From Iamia sp. SCSIO 61187 (GTDB taxonomy: Bacteria; Actinomycetota; Acidimicrobiia; Acidimicrobiales; Iamiaceae), in contig NZ_CP050948.1 in assembly GCF_019443745.1 (NCBI RefSeq), positions 1,860,001-1,924,000 on the forward strand: 64,000 nt of DNA, written 5' to 3'. This document shows, one piece after another, positions 24,768-33,307 of the stretch (position 1 is its first letter; every line of letters begins with the position of its first letter). A model generated the notes under the pieces. The model was not told where the DNA came from. It searched no databases and was given only the letters and a program-made list of their open reading frames with translations. Both the position numbers and the translations under genes were made by a program.

Positions 24768-25679
24768 TCAGGACGACGCCGCGAGGCGGGAGCGCCAGTC
24801 GGCCAGGAGGTCGGCCAGGGTGGTGTCGAGCGAGATCTCGGGCCGCCACCCGGTGGCGGCGGTGATCTTGTCGTGCGAGCCCCGCAGGACCGGCGTGTCG
24901 ACCGGGCGGAAGAGGCTCTGGTCGACCTCGAGCTCGAGGTCGACCGTCGCCAGCGCCAGGAGGCGGTCGACGATGTCCTGCACCGCGAGGTCCACGCCGG
25001 AGCAGACGTTGTAGGCCTCGCCCGGCTCGCCCTCCTCGGCCAGCAGCCGGTAGGCCCGCACCACGTCGCGGACGTCGGTGTAGTCGCGCCGGGCGGTCAG
25101 GTTCCCGACCGTGAGTGTGGTGCCGCCGTCTCGCTCGGCCTGGGCGATCCGGCTGGCCAGGGCCGAGGCCACGAACCGGTCGGTCTGACCCGGCCCGAGG
25201 TGGTTGAAGGCCCGGACCCGCAGCACCGGCAGGCCGTGGCCGAGCCAGGCCTGGAGGCCGAGGTAGTCGGCCGCGACCTTGGACGCCGCGTAGGGGCTCG
25301 AGGGGCGGAGGGGGCTCTCCTCGGTGAGGGGCATCTCGTCCGGCCCGGCCTGGCCGTAGACGTCGGCGCTGGACACGGCGACCACCCGCTCGACGCCGGC
25401 CTCCTGGGCGGCGGTGAGGACGTTGAGCGTCCCCTCGGCGTTGGCCCGGAAGGCGTCGACGGGCCGGGCCCACGACCCCCCGACGTCGGCCCAGCCGGCC
25501 AGGTGGTAGACGACCTCGGGGGCGACGTCGACCAGCTCGGCGGTGATGGCGGCGGCGTCGGTGATGTCGGCGCCACCCAGGGCCGGGTCGGTGGTGCAGA
25601 CGTCGTCACCCGCCTCGGTGAGGTGCGCCACCAGGTGGCGGCCGACGAACCCGCCGGCTCCCGTGACCAGCGCTCTCAT
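24768..25679 (-). CDS. NAD-dependent epimerase/dehydratase, GDP-4-keto-6-deoxymannose reductase-like
   Basis: A 303-residue extended SDR acting on nucleotide sugars. The Rossmann motif is TGAGGFVG at residues 6-13, SSADVYGQ gives the catalytic Ser, and PYAASKVAADYL the YxxxK pair. RVRAFNHLGPGQ and the NLTARRDYTDVRDVVRAY block match Rmd/GMD-type enzymes of GDP-rhamnose or GDP-deoxysugar synthesis. It opens the surface-glycan locus and is transcribed away from the glycosyltransferase at 25893. Its ATG overlaps the stop of a 15-codon upstream reading frame. Exact sugar not certain. Confidence 0.85.
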   Translation of the reverse strand: MRALVTGAGGFVGRHLVAHLTEAGDDVCTTDPALGGADITDAAAITAELVDVAPEVVYHLAGWADVGGSWARPVDAFRANAEGTLNVLTAAQEAGVERVVAVSSADVYGQAGPDEMPLTEESPLRPSSPYAASKVAADYLGLQAWLGHGLPVLRVRAFNHLGPGQTDRFVASALASRIAQAERDGGTTLTVGNLTARRDYTDVRDVVRAYRLLAEEGEPGEAYNVCSGVDLAVQDIVDRLLALATVDLELEVDQSLFRPVDTPVLRGSHDKITAATGWRPEISLDTTLADLLADWRSRLAASS

Positions 25680-25723
25680 GCGGTCCCGGGACGGGCCCGG
25701 GTGGGGTGGGGGGCGGGCGTCAT
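25676..25723 (-). CDS. Possible 15-codon leader peptide, translationally coupled to the epimerase
   Basis: ATG 25723 lies 8 nt after TACAGT (25737-25732). It reads MTPAPHPTRARPGTA and stops at TGA 25678-25676, which overlaps the epimerase ATG (ATGA). Without it the epimerase would have a 45-nt leader and no ribosome site. Translation of the mini-frame could deliver ribosomes to the epimerase start. Conservation is untested. Confidence 0.4.
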   Translation of the reverse strand: MTPAPHPTRARPGTA

Positions 25724-25819
25724 CGGCGGCGACTGTAGCGTCGCCCCCGCGTCAGCCCGGAGGGGGAGGGGGCGCGGGCCGACGGCGCGGCCGTCGACGG
25801 TCGCCGTCGGGGCCTCCAC

Positions 25820-25887
25820 TACGCTTGCCGGGCCCGGCGACCGTGCCCACGGCGACCGGAAGGCAGGTGCCCCCGGCACGAGAGGAG
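25820..25887 (+). promoter_or_regulatory. Promoter and ribosome site of GT2 gene
   Basis: TACGCT at 25820-25825 is the -10-like element. The leader runs to GAGGAG at 25882-25887, which selects the TTG start at 25893. Unlike most genes here this one has a leader. Confidence 0.45.
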
Positions 25888-25892
25888 ATCCG

Positions 25893-26822
25893 TTGTCCCC
25901 CCAGCTGTCGGTGCTCCTGCCGGCGTACAACGAGGCCGACAACCTGGTCGAGCTGGTGCCGGAGATCGAGAAGGTCCTCACCGCCGCAGGCATCACCTAC
26001 GAGATCGTGGTGGTCGACGACGGGAGCACCGACGGCACCCGGGGCGTGATGCGCGACCTGCGGAGCGACACGGTGCGCTCGATCCGGCTGCGGCGGAACT
26101 CGGGCAAGTCGGCCGCCCTCGCCATCGGCATCGAGCAGGTCACGGGCGAGAACGTCGCCCTCATGGACGCCGACGGCCAGGACGACCCCGAGGAGCTGCC
26201 CCGGCTGCTCGCCCACCTCGACGAGGCCGACCTCGACCTGGTCACCGGGCGCCGGTCCGTCCGCAACGACCGCTTCGTGAAGCGCACGACGTCCAAGCTC
26301 TACAACGGCGTCACCGCCAAGGTGACCGGCGTCCCCGGGCGCGACTTCAACAGCGGCCTGAAGATGATGCGCCGCGACCTGGCCGACACGGTGGAGCTCT
26401 ACGGCGAGCTGCACCGCTACATCCCCGTCCTGGCGGTGTGGAACGGCTTCCGCGTCGGCGAGCTCGACGTCGCCCACCACGAGCGTCGCCACGGCAGCTC
26501 CAAGTTCGGCCGGGCCCGCTTCTGGCGGGGCTTCCTCGACCTGGTGACCGTCAAGTTCCTGACGACCTACACGGCCCGGCCCTTCCACCTCTTCGGCGGC
26601 ATCGGCTTCATCATCGGCCTGGTGGGCGTGGGCCTCCTGACGTGGATGGGCGTCGAGCGCCTCCTCGACCACCAGATCGGCACCCGGCCCGCCCTCCAGG
26701 CCGGTGTCCTCCTCGTGGTGGTGTCGGTGCAGATGGTCTCGCTCGGGCTGCTCGGCGAGCTGGTGGTCAACATGCGCCGCCGCCGCAACCTCGACGCCAC
26801 GGCCGACGGAGACCTCCGATGA
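25893..26822 (+). CDS. Glycosyltransferase family 2 (DPM1/ArnC-like) with two C-terminal TM helices
   Basis: A 309-residue GT2 enzyme that moves a sugar from a nucleotide or to a polyprenyl phosphate. SVLLPAYNEADNLVELVPEI, VVDDGSTDGT, the DxD-type MDADGQDDPEELP and the FNSGLKMMRRD acceptor region are diagnostic. Two hydrophobic helices near residues 228-250 and 268-290 anchor it in the inner membrane, as in DPM1/undecaprenyl-phosphate transferases. TTG 25893 is used because the ribosome site GAGGAG precedes it and the fold begins at once (MSPQLSVLLPAYNE). The stop overlaps the next start (ATGA). Confidence 0.9.
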   Translation: MSPQLSVLLPAYNEADNLVELVPEIEKVLTAAGITYEIVVVDDGSTDGTRGVMRDLRSDTVRSIRLRRNSGKSAALAIGIEQVTGENVALMDADGQDDPEELPRLLAHLDEADLDLVTGRRSVRNDRFVKRTTSKLYNGVTAKVTGVPGRDFNSGLKMMRRDLADTVELYGELHRYIPVLAVWNGFRVGELDVAHHERRHGSSKFGRARFWRGFLDLVTVKFLTTYTARPFHLFGGIGFIIGLVGVGLLTWMGVERLLDHQIGTRPALQAGVLLVVVSVQMVSLGLLGELVVNMRRRRNLDATADGDLR

Positions 26823-27457
26823 CGACCACCAGCACCCCGATCGGCCTCGCCCCCGGCGCCCCCGAGGAGGCCGCCGGCCAGGACGCGGCCAAGTACGGCA
26901 CGACCAACCCGGTGGTCCAGCGGCTGCTGGGCCGGTGGATGGACGAGATCCACGACGTCCTCGGCGACGTCGCCGGGGTCGTCGTCGACGTCGGGGTGGG
27001 GGAGGCCCTGGCCCTCGAGCGGATGATCCCCGACGGTCACCCCACCGTCGGCCTCGAGTACCGGATCGACAAGGCCCGCGCCGCCAAGGATCGGCTCGAC
27101 TGGCTGGCGCCCGTGTCGGGCGACGCCGGCATGCTCCCGTTCCCCGACGCCTGCGCCGACCTGGTCACGTGCATCGAGCTGCTCGAGCACCTGCCGACCT
27201 ACCGCCCGGCGGTGGCCGAGCTGGCCCGCATCACCCGGGGTCGCTGCGTGGTGTCGGTGCCGTGGGAGCCGTGGTTCCGCCTGGGGAACCTGGGCCGGGG
27301 CAAGAACCTGGGCCGGTTGGGCAACGACCCCGAGCACGTCCAGGCCTTCACCCCCAAGCGGCTGGTGTCGGCCCTGCGGCGCGGGTTCCGCGACGTGGAG
27401 CTCCACCCCTGCTTCCCCTGGCTGATCGCCGAGTGCCGGGGCCCCAAGCGCCCCTGA
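26819..27457 (+). CDS. Class I SAM-dependent methyltransferase
   Basis: A 212-residue methyltransferase-11 type protein. VVVDVGVGEALALER is motif I, ADLVTCIELLEHLPTYRPAV holds motifs III-IV and the helix, and RGRCVVSVPWEPWFRLGN follows. The ATG overlaps the GT2 stop by 4 nt, implying coupled translation and a role in modifying a glycan or lipid carrier in this locus. The acceptor is unknown. Convergent with the large membrane protein at 27476. Confidence 0.85.
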   Translation: MTTTSTPIGLAPGAPEEAAGQDAAKYGTTNPVVQRLLGRWMDEIHDVLGDVAGVVVDVGVGEALALERMIPDGHPTVGLEYRIDKARAAKDRLDWLAPVSGDAGMLPFPDACADLVTCIELLEHLPTYRPAVAELARITRGRCVVSVPWEPWFRLGNLGRGKNLGRLGNDPEHVQAFTPKRLVSALRRGFRDVELHPCFPWLIAECRGPKRP

Positions 27458-27475
27458 CGGGGTCAGGCAGGGACG

Positions 27476-29590
27476 TCAGTCGCCGGGCTCGACGCCCAGG
27501 ACGTCCTCGGCCTCCCGGGCCAGGTCCTCCTGGTCCCGGCCGTCCTCGGCCAGCTGCTCGGCGTAGGGGCGGAGGTCCCAGAAGAGGGTGCGACCGTCGG
27601 CGCTGACGATGGGCTCGCCCAGCAGCTCGTCGAACCCGGCCCGGATGCGTGCGTTGTTCTCGTCGTCGTAGCCGTAGCTGTCGACCCACACACCGTCGAA
27701 GCCCAGACCGATCAGGTACGGGAGCGATCCCACCTCGCCGAGCTCGTCGCGGACCTGGAGCTGCCAGTCGCCGTCGGGCCGGCCTTTCATGGCTCCGTAG
27801 CTCCACTTGAGCTTCCCGGGGGGCAGGTGGACCCATCCTCGGAGGTGGTCGTAGTCGAGCATCTCGCCGGGGGCCACCTCCTCGGGGAAGCGCATGATGG
27901 GGAACTGGAAGACGGCGCTCCCGTCGGGCATGGCCTCGTCGATCGCCGCGGCGTAGTCGGCGTCGGCGACCCACTCGGCGTCCTTGGCGTCGTAGTTGAT
28001 GCCGGCACCGACGGCGCCGTCGGGGCGGAAGCGGACGTAGGACCCGTCCCACAGGACGAACCCGACCAGGGCGACGACGAGGGCGCTGCCGACGGCGGTG
28101 CGGGCCCACGAGCGGTCCCGGGCCGGGGTGGTCGCCATGCGGGCCCGGATCCGGCTCCACCCGACCTCGAGCCACGTCAGGGCGTAGACGAGCGAGCAGA
28201 CGGCGATGAGCAGCGACATCCGGTTCCAGACCCGGACCTGGCTGAACCCCAGGAGGCTGAGCAGGATCGCCACGCCGCTGACGGTGGCGATGAGGAACCC
28301 GACGAGGGAGATGAGGGCGACGTCGTCGCGTAGGGACGCGCGGTCGTGGAGGGGCCGGCGGTCGCGGCGGCGGGTGCCCCACCCGCGGGTGAGGACGTGG
28401 ATGACGGCCCCGACGAACCCGGCGGCGCCGAGGAGGCCGATGCTCTGACCCCCCTCGCTGGGGATCGGGCTGTTGCTCCGGATCTCGGCGAGGGGCTCGC
28501 CCAGCGGGCCGCGGTGGGAGGGGTCGGGCAGCAGCATCTCGCTGAGCTTGAGCCCGAACATCTCCTGCTCGACGACGTTCCGCCGGCCGGCCTCGGAGTT
28601 GGTGCCGTTGGCGGCGATGAACCGCAGCGTCGACGACATCCCGACGAAGAAGACGAGGGCGATGGCGACGATGGCCAGGCCGTGGACGGCGAGGGTGAGC
28701 GGCTCGCGCCGGCGGATGGCGGCCAGGCCGCCGGTGAAGGCGAGCAGGGTCATGGTGAAGGCCGTCGTCATCGTCTCGGACATGCCGAGCACGACGACCA
28801 TGGCGGCGAAGACCAGGACGCGCCGGCCCCGCAGGTTGTGGCGGACGGTCCACCGGGCCCGGTCCCGCCAGCGACCCAGCCGCCCGGTCGCCGCCGGCGC
28901 ACCGGCGGAGCCGGGGGGCGCGGGGTCGGGGTCGAGCAGGAACCGCTCGCGCCAGTGGATGACCCAGAGGATCACGACGATCGACAGGGGCACCCACCAG
29001 AACGAGGTGCGGAACAGGTGCCACTGGCTGTGGCCCAGGCGGAAGGGCAGCCACGTCAGGGCGGTCGACGCCACCAGGGCGAGGCCGACGGAGAACCGCA
29101 GGTGCCGGAGGGCGAGGAAGGCGGCCAGGGCGGCGACGCCGATGCCGACGAAGTAGTAGGTGTTCATCAGCAGCCCGGGGCTGTCGGTGAACACGCTCAT
29201 GACCCGCAGGATGACCATCTGCCAGGTCTCGCCGCCGTGGGGGAAGTCGTAGAGCTGCTGGCCGACGGGGTAGCCGAGGTCGGGGTTGGTGGTCCACCAG
29301 CCCTGGTCGGCGGTGTTCTTGACCAGGTTGGTGATGAGCCGGGCGTCGTTGGTCGCGTTGAGCGGCACGCGCGGCGACAGGTCCCAGAGCCGGTAGGTGA
29401 TCACGGCCCACAGCCACGGCACGCCGGCGGCCAGCAGGGCCTCGAGGCCGAGGCGCGGCCACCGGACCGGGAACAGGCGGTCGTCGGGCCGGGTCGGGGC
29501 GGCGCCGTCGGCATCGGGTCGCCCCCCCTCGCCGTCGTCGGGGCGGCCGTCGACGGCGTCCACGGGGACGTCCTCGCTGGTGGTCGTCAT
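27476..29590 (-). CDS. GT-C-like large membrane glycosyltransferase or sugar translocase
   Basis: A 704-residue protein with about a dozen hydrophobic helices after a 45-residue acidic cytosolic start. An early periplasmic loop carries NATNDARLITNLVKNTADQG and PVGQQLYDFPHGGETW, followed by many helices; a soluble tail of about 180 residues holds LDYDHLRGWVHLPPG. The layout resembles GT-C glycosyltransferases that use polyprenyl-phosphate sugars. ATG 29590 overlaps the stop of the preceding glycosyltransferase (ATGA), so an open frame running on to 31183 is only antisense/shadow sequence. Likely completes an exported polysaccharide or glycolipid. Confidence 0.75.
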   Translation of the reverse strand: MTTTSEDVPVDAVDGRPDDGEGGRPDADGAAPTRPDDRLFPVRWPRLGLEALLAAGVPWLWAVITYRLWDLSPRVPLNATNDARLITNLVKNTADQGWWTTNPDLGYPVGQQLYDFPHGGETWQMVILRVMSVFTDSPGLLMNTYYFVGIGVAALAAFLALRHLRFSVGLALVASTALTWLPFRLGHSQWHLFRTSFWWVPLSIVVILWVIHWRERFLLDPDPAPPGSAGAPAATGRLGRWRDRARWTVRHNLRGRRVLVFAAMVVVLGMSETMTTAFTMTLLAFTGGLAAIRRREPLTLAVHGLAIVAIALVFFVGMSSTLRFIAANGTNSEAGRRNVVEQEMFGLKLSEMLLPDPSHRGPLGEPLAEIRSNSPIPSEGGQSIGLLGAAGFVGAVIHVLTRGWGTRRRDRRPLHDRASLRDDVALISLVGFLIATVSGVAILLSLLGFSQVRVWNRMSLLIAVCSLVYALTWLEVGWSRIRARMATTPARDRSWARTAVGSALVVALVGFVLWDGSYVRFRPDGAVGAGINYDAKDAEWVADADYAAAIDEAMPDGSAVFQFPIMRFPEEVAPGEMLDYDHLRGWVHLPPGKLKWSYGAMKGRPDGDWQLQVRDELGEVGSLPYLIGLGFDGVWVDSYGYDDENNARIRAGFDELLGEPIVSADGRTLFWDLRPYAEQLAEDGRDQEDLAREAEDVLGVEPGD

Positions 29591-31005
29591 CGGTCCTCCG
29601 CGATCCTGCCTGCGCCACTCGCAGGCTCGCCGGCGTCGGGCGGCCGGGTGGCCGTCTCGGCCTGGTCGAGGGCGTCGGCGGTGGCCCGCTGGAGGCGGTT
29701 CACCTGGTCGCTGATCGGGGTGAGCTCCCAGGCGATGACCCGGCGGATCAGCCGCTTCACCAGGCTCACCCCCGGCCGGGCCGACACCGGGGCCGGGGCC
29801 GTGAGCGGACCGATGCGGCGCAGCGGGGCCGACAGGGCGGGCCCGGAGCCGTCGGAGCCGGCCCAGGTCCGGCCCGAGGCGGCACCCCCCCGGGCGGCGG
29901 TGGCCCTCTCCTCGATCTCGGCCTGGATCCGGGCCCGGTCGCCGTCGGCGGGCCAGGTGACGGGCGGGCGGTGGGTGGCGTCGCGGCCGATGGCGGCGGC
30001 CATGGCCCGGGCCAGGCCGGCGTTGTCCTCGACGAGCACGGACCCCTCCATGGCCTCCACCTGGTGGCCGAGGCCGCCCACGTTCGTGGCGATGACGGGC
30101 CGGCCGAACAGGGCGGCCCGCTCGGCGACGCTGGAGGACCAGATGTGGCGGTAGGGGAGGACGACGGTGTCGGCGGCCACGATCCAGCGGTCGAACATCT
30201 CGTCGCTGACGAACCCCAGGTGGAGGTGGACGCCCGGCTCCCGCCCGGCGATGGCCTCCAGCTCGGCCTTGTGGTCGCGGGCCTGCTGGTCGGTCACCCG
30301 GACGGAGCCGACGATGTCGAGCCGGGCCCCCTCGGCGCCGAGGCCGGCGAAGGCGCGCGCCGCCCGGTCGAAGCCCTTGTGGGGCTGGACGAAGCCGATG
30401 CAGAGGAAGACGTGCTCGTCGGCGGGGAGCCCGAGGCTGGCCCGGGCCCGGGCCCGGTCGGCGGTGGTGCGGGGTTCGAAGTCGACCCCGTGGTCGAAGA
30501 GGACGACCCGGTCGGCGGGGACCCGGAAGCCGTCGACGAGCTGGTCGCGCTGCTCCTCGGAGTGGACGGTGATGAGGTCGGCCCCGGCGAGGAGGAAGCG
30601 GGTGGCCCACGCCGTGGCCTCGTCGTGGGCCCAGCTGTGGTCGATCTCGTGGAGCCGGAGCTCGACGTGGGGGAGGGCCCGGAAGGCGGCGCCGTAGGCC
30701 AGGGCGGTGTCGATGCGGCTCCCGGCGGTCGGGGGGAGCCGGTAGATGACGTCGGGGTGGAAGTGCAGCACGACGCGGTCGAAGCGGCGCCCGAGGCGGG
30801 TGAGCAGGCGGGCGCCGGCCCGGCCGCGGAGGTCGCCGTGGTGGTGGGCGGCCGAGGGCCGGGGCGAGAGGACCTCGACGTGGTGGCCGGCCCGGCGCAG
30901 GCGTCGGACCTGCTGGAGGGCGTAGGCGCCGATGCCGTCCCGCCAGGGGGCGTAGGGGGTCACGACCAGGATCCGGTCGGTCGCGGCGGACGGTGGCGAG
31001 CTCAC
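29587..31005 (-). CDS. Glycosyltransferase family 4
   Basis: A 472-residue GT-B enzyme. The N-terminus ILVVTPYAPWRDGIGAYALQ and the acceptor-domain start are normal. The C-terminal donor domain has FLCIGFVQPHKGFDRA and the EX7E-like region AERAALFGRPVIATNVGGLG. A C-terminal extension of about 100 residues (from RPPVTWPADGDRARIQAEIE) ends in a helical segment TPISDQVNRLQRATADALDQ, possibly coiled coil. GTG 31005 overlaps the previous stop (GTGA), so the start is fixed by coupling. It sits in a run of three glycan genes read in the same direction. Confidence 0.86.
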   Translation of the reverse strand: MSSPPSAATDRILVVTPYAPWRDGIGAYALQQVRRLRRAGHHVEVLSPRPSAAHHHGDLRGRAGARLLTRLGRRFDRVVLHFHPDVIYRLPPTAGSRIDTALAYGAAFRALPHVELRLHEIDHSWAHDEATAWATRFLLAGADLITVHSEEQRDQLVDGFRVPADRVVLFDHGVDFEPRTTADRARARASLGLPADEHVFLCIGFVQPHKGFDRAARAFAGLGAEGARLDIVGSVRVTDQQARDHKAELEAIAGREPGVHLHLGFVSDEMFDRWIVAADTVVLPYRHIWSSSVAERAALFGRPVIATNVGGLGHQVEAMEGSVLVEDNAGLARAMAAAIGRDATHRPPVTWPADGDRARIQAEIEERATAARGGAASGRTWAGSDGSGPALSAPLRRIGPLTAPAPVSARPGVSLVKRLIRRVIAWELTPISDQVNRLQRATADALDQAETATRPPDAGEPASGAGRIAEDR

Positions 31006-32207
31006 CGGCCGAACCACTCGTCGAGGGTGGCCTCCATGGCGTCGAGGGTGGTCGGCCAGGTGTAGTGGTCGAGCACGTACTGCCGGCCCGGGGCGGCGAG
31101 GGCGGCGGCCTGGTCCGGGGCCTCGGCGACGAAGCGGAGCGCCTGCTCGAGCTCGGCCGGGTCGGCGTAGGTGAGGCCGGCACCGGCGCGCTCGATGTGC
31201 CAGCGGACCACGTCGCTGGCCCCGTTGGCGATGACCGGCGTCCCTGCCAGCCACGCCTCCATGATCGTCCGGGAGAAGCTCTCGAGGGCCGAGGGCTGCA
31301 CGTAGGCGCAGGCGGCGGCGAGCAGGTCGTCGCGGGTGCGGTCGTCGACGTAGCCGAGGTCGATGACCCGGTCGGCGACGTCCGGCGGCACGTCGATGAC
31401 GCCCGACCCGAACGTCACCAGCGTGAGGTCGAGGTCCTCCTTGCGGACCGCCTCGGCGAACCCGTGGAGCAGGCCCTCCCAGCCCTTGGCCCCCTCGCGG
31501 CGGCCGCCGTAGAGGACGAAGGCTCGGTCCCCGAGGTCCAGCTCCCGCCGGACCCGGGCCGGGTCGTAGCCGGCGGGGACCTCGACGCCCTCGCCCACGA
31601 TCCGGGTCTGCGGGGGCGGGGTGCTGATCCGGCGGTAGAGCTCGAGCTCGGGCTCGGTCTGGAGCCACACCCCGGCGGACCCGGTGAGGACGGGCTCGAA
31701 CAGCTCCATGCGGGCGTAGGGCTCGTCGTGCAGGCAGGGCCGCAGGAGGGTCTGCTCGGGGGCGATCCCGGCGATGGCGAAGGTGGTCCAGAACGGGTAC
31801 GGCGAGACCACCACGGCCTGGTAGCTCTCGGCGGTGTCGAGGACGTGGTGGAACAGCTCGGGCCACCGGGGCCCGTCGTTCATCCACGCCTCCTGCTCGC
31901 CGAGCGAGGGCATGTCCCCGGCCTGGAGGAGGGCCTCGACCCGGGCCCGCTCCTCGCCGGAGGTGTCCCTCACCACCGGGAAGCGGGTCACCCGCACCTC
32001 GGCGCCGGCGGCGGTGCGGTCCACCGCCGGGCCGGCGGGCTCCTCGTCGGCCCAGGTGAAGTGGTCGCGGGCGGTGGTCGTGAGGACGTCCACGGACCAG
32101 CCCCTGTCGGCCAGCCCGTGGGCGACCCGGCGGATGACGGCCTCGGCCCCGCCCACGACCTGGGCCCCGTACCTCGGGGGCACGAGGGCGATGCGACGGG
32201 CGTCCAC
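31002..32207 (-). CDS. Glycosyltransferase family 4
   Basis: A 401-residue GT-B glycosyltransferase starting MDARRIALVPPRYGAQVVGG then AEAVIRRVAHGLADRG, the usual family N-terminus. The donor half contains FVLYGGRREGAKGWEGLLHG and ALESFSRTIMEAWLAGTPVI, with the two conserved acidic residues (SFSRTIMEAW) and NGASDVVRW. GTG 32207 has TAGTGT (32222-32217) 9 nt upstream. First gene of a three-gene reverse-strand unit that ends at 27476. Donor sugar unknown. Confidence 0.87.
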   Translation of the reverse strand: MDARRIALVPPRYGAQVVGGAEAVIRRVAHGLADRGWSVDVLTTTARDHFTWADEEPAGPAVDRTAAGAEVRVTRFPVVRDTSGEERARVEALLQAGDMPSLGEQEAWMNDGPRWPELFHHVLDTAESYQAVVVSPYPFWTTFAIAGIAPEQTLLRPCLHDEPYARMELFEPVLTGSAGVWLQTEPELELYRRISTPPPQTRIVGEGVEVPAGYDPARVRRELDLGDRAFVLYGGRREGAKGWEGLLHGFAEAVRKEDLDLTLVTFGSGVIDVPPDVADRVIDLGYVDDRTRDDLLAAACAYVQPSALESFSRTIMEAWLAGTPVIANGASDVVRWHIERAGAGLTYADPAELEQALRFVAEAPDQAAALAAPGRQYVLDHYTWPTTLDAMEATLDEWFGR

Positions 32208-32275
32208 GACCGTCGAACACTAGGGGCTGGAGGGTCCCCCGGATGAGCCGGCGGTCCGGGCCCGAGCCTCCGTGC

Positions 32276-32281
32276 CAGACT
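32276..32281 (+). promoter_or_regulatory. -10-like element of leaderless GT4 gene
   Basis: CAGACT ends 6 nt before the GTG at 32288; no ribosome site. It fixes the start at 32288 rather than at the upstream in-frame ATG 32243. Confidence 0.45.
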
Positions 32282-32287
32282 CGCCCG

Positions 32288-33307
32288 GTGGACGTGCTGG
32301 TCTGCTCCACCCAGGTCCCCCACATGCGCGGCGGTCTCGAGCTCCTGGTCGAGGGGTTGGTGCGCGCCCTGGGCGAGGCCGGCCACCGGGCCGAGGCGGT
32401 GCGCATCCCGGCGGCCTGGGACCGCGACCGCCTCCTCGACGCCCCGACGGCCTGGCGCATGGTCCCGCTCGACGCCGACGTGGTGATCCCCGTCAACTTC
32501 CCGGCCTACTTCGCCCGCCACCCCCGGAAGGTCGTGTGGCTGGCCCACCAGCACCGGGCCGCCTACGACGGGATCGACCAGCCCTGGTCCGACCTGGGGC
32601 TCGACGACACCAGCCTCGAGGTCCAGCGCCAGCTGGCCGAGTGGGACGCCACCGCCCTGGGGGAGGCCGTGGCCCGTTTCACCATCTCCGGCGTGGTCAC
32701 GGATCGCATGGCCCGCTTCTGCGGGCTCGACAGCACGCCGGTGTACCACCCGCCCCCGCTGGCCGGTCGCCTCCGCCCCTCGCCGCTCGGCGACACCGTC
32801 GTCAGCGTGGGTCGGTTGGAGACGAACAAGCGGCCCGGCCTCCTGGTCGACGGGCTGGCCGCCGCGTCCCGGCCCATCCCCGGCGTCCTGGCCGGCACCG
32901 GGTCCCTGGCCGCCGAGCTGGCCGCCGCCGCCGAGGCCCGCCTGGCCCCGGGCCGGTTGACGATGCCGGGCTACGTCAGCGACGAGGTCTCGGTCGAGCT
33001 GTTCCACGACGCGCTCGCCGTGCTGTACGCGCCCTACGACGAGGACTACGGCTACGTGACCCTCGAGGCCTTCCTCGCCGGCAAGCCCGTCGTCACGACC
33101 CACGACGCCGGCGGTGTGCTCGAGTGGGTCGAGGACGGCGTGACCGGCCTCGTCACCGACGGCACGCCGGAGGGCCTGGGGGAGGCCTTCGACCGCCTCG
33201 ACGCCGACCGGGACCTCGCCGCCCGGATGGGGGCGGCGGGCCGGGCCCGGGCCGAGGCCCTCGGGTGGGCCGAGGTGGTCGACCAGCTGCTCGCCCCGGT
33301 CTCGTGA
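32288..33307 (+). CDS. Glycosyltransferase family 4
   Basis: A 339-residue GT-B enzyme, start MDVLVCSTQVPHMRGGLELL. DTVVSVGRLETNKRPGLLVD is the donor-domain opening, and YDEDYGYVTLEAFLAGKPVV is the EX7E motif with both glutamates. HDAGGVLEWVEDGVTGLVTD is the following loop. It is divergent from the GT4 at 31002. The stop overlaps the next start (GTGA), so it forms a three-gene unit with two unknown proteins. Confidence 0.88.
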   Translation: MDVLVCSTQVPHMRGGLELLVEGLVRALGEAGHRAEAVRIPAAWDRDRLLDAPTAWRMVPLDADVVIPVNFPAYFARHPRKVVWLAHQHRAAYDGIDQPWSDLGLDDTSLEVQRQLAEWDATALGEAVARFTISGVVTDRMARFCGLDSTPVYHPPPLAGRLRPSPLGDTVVSVGRLETNKRPGLLVDGLAAASRPIPGVLAGTGSLAAELAAAAEARLAPGRLTMPGYVSDEVSVELFHDALAVLYAPYDEDYGYVTLEAFLAGKPVVTTHDAGGVLEWVEDGVTGLVTDGTPEGLGEAFDRLDADRDLAARMGAAGRARAEALGWAEVVDQLLAPVS

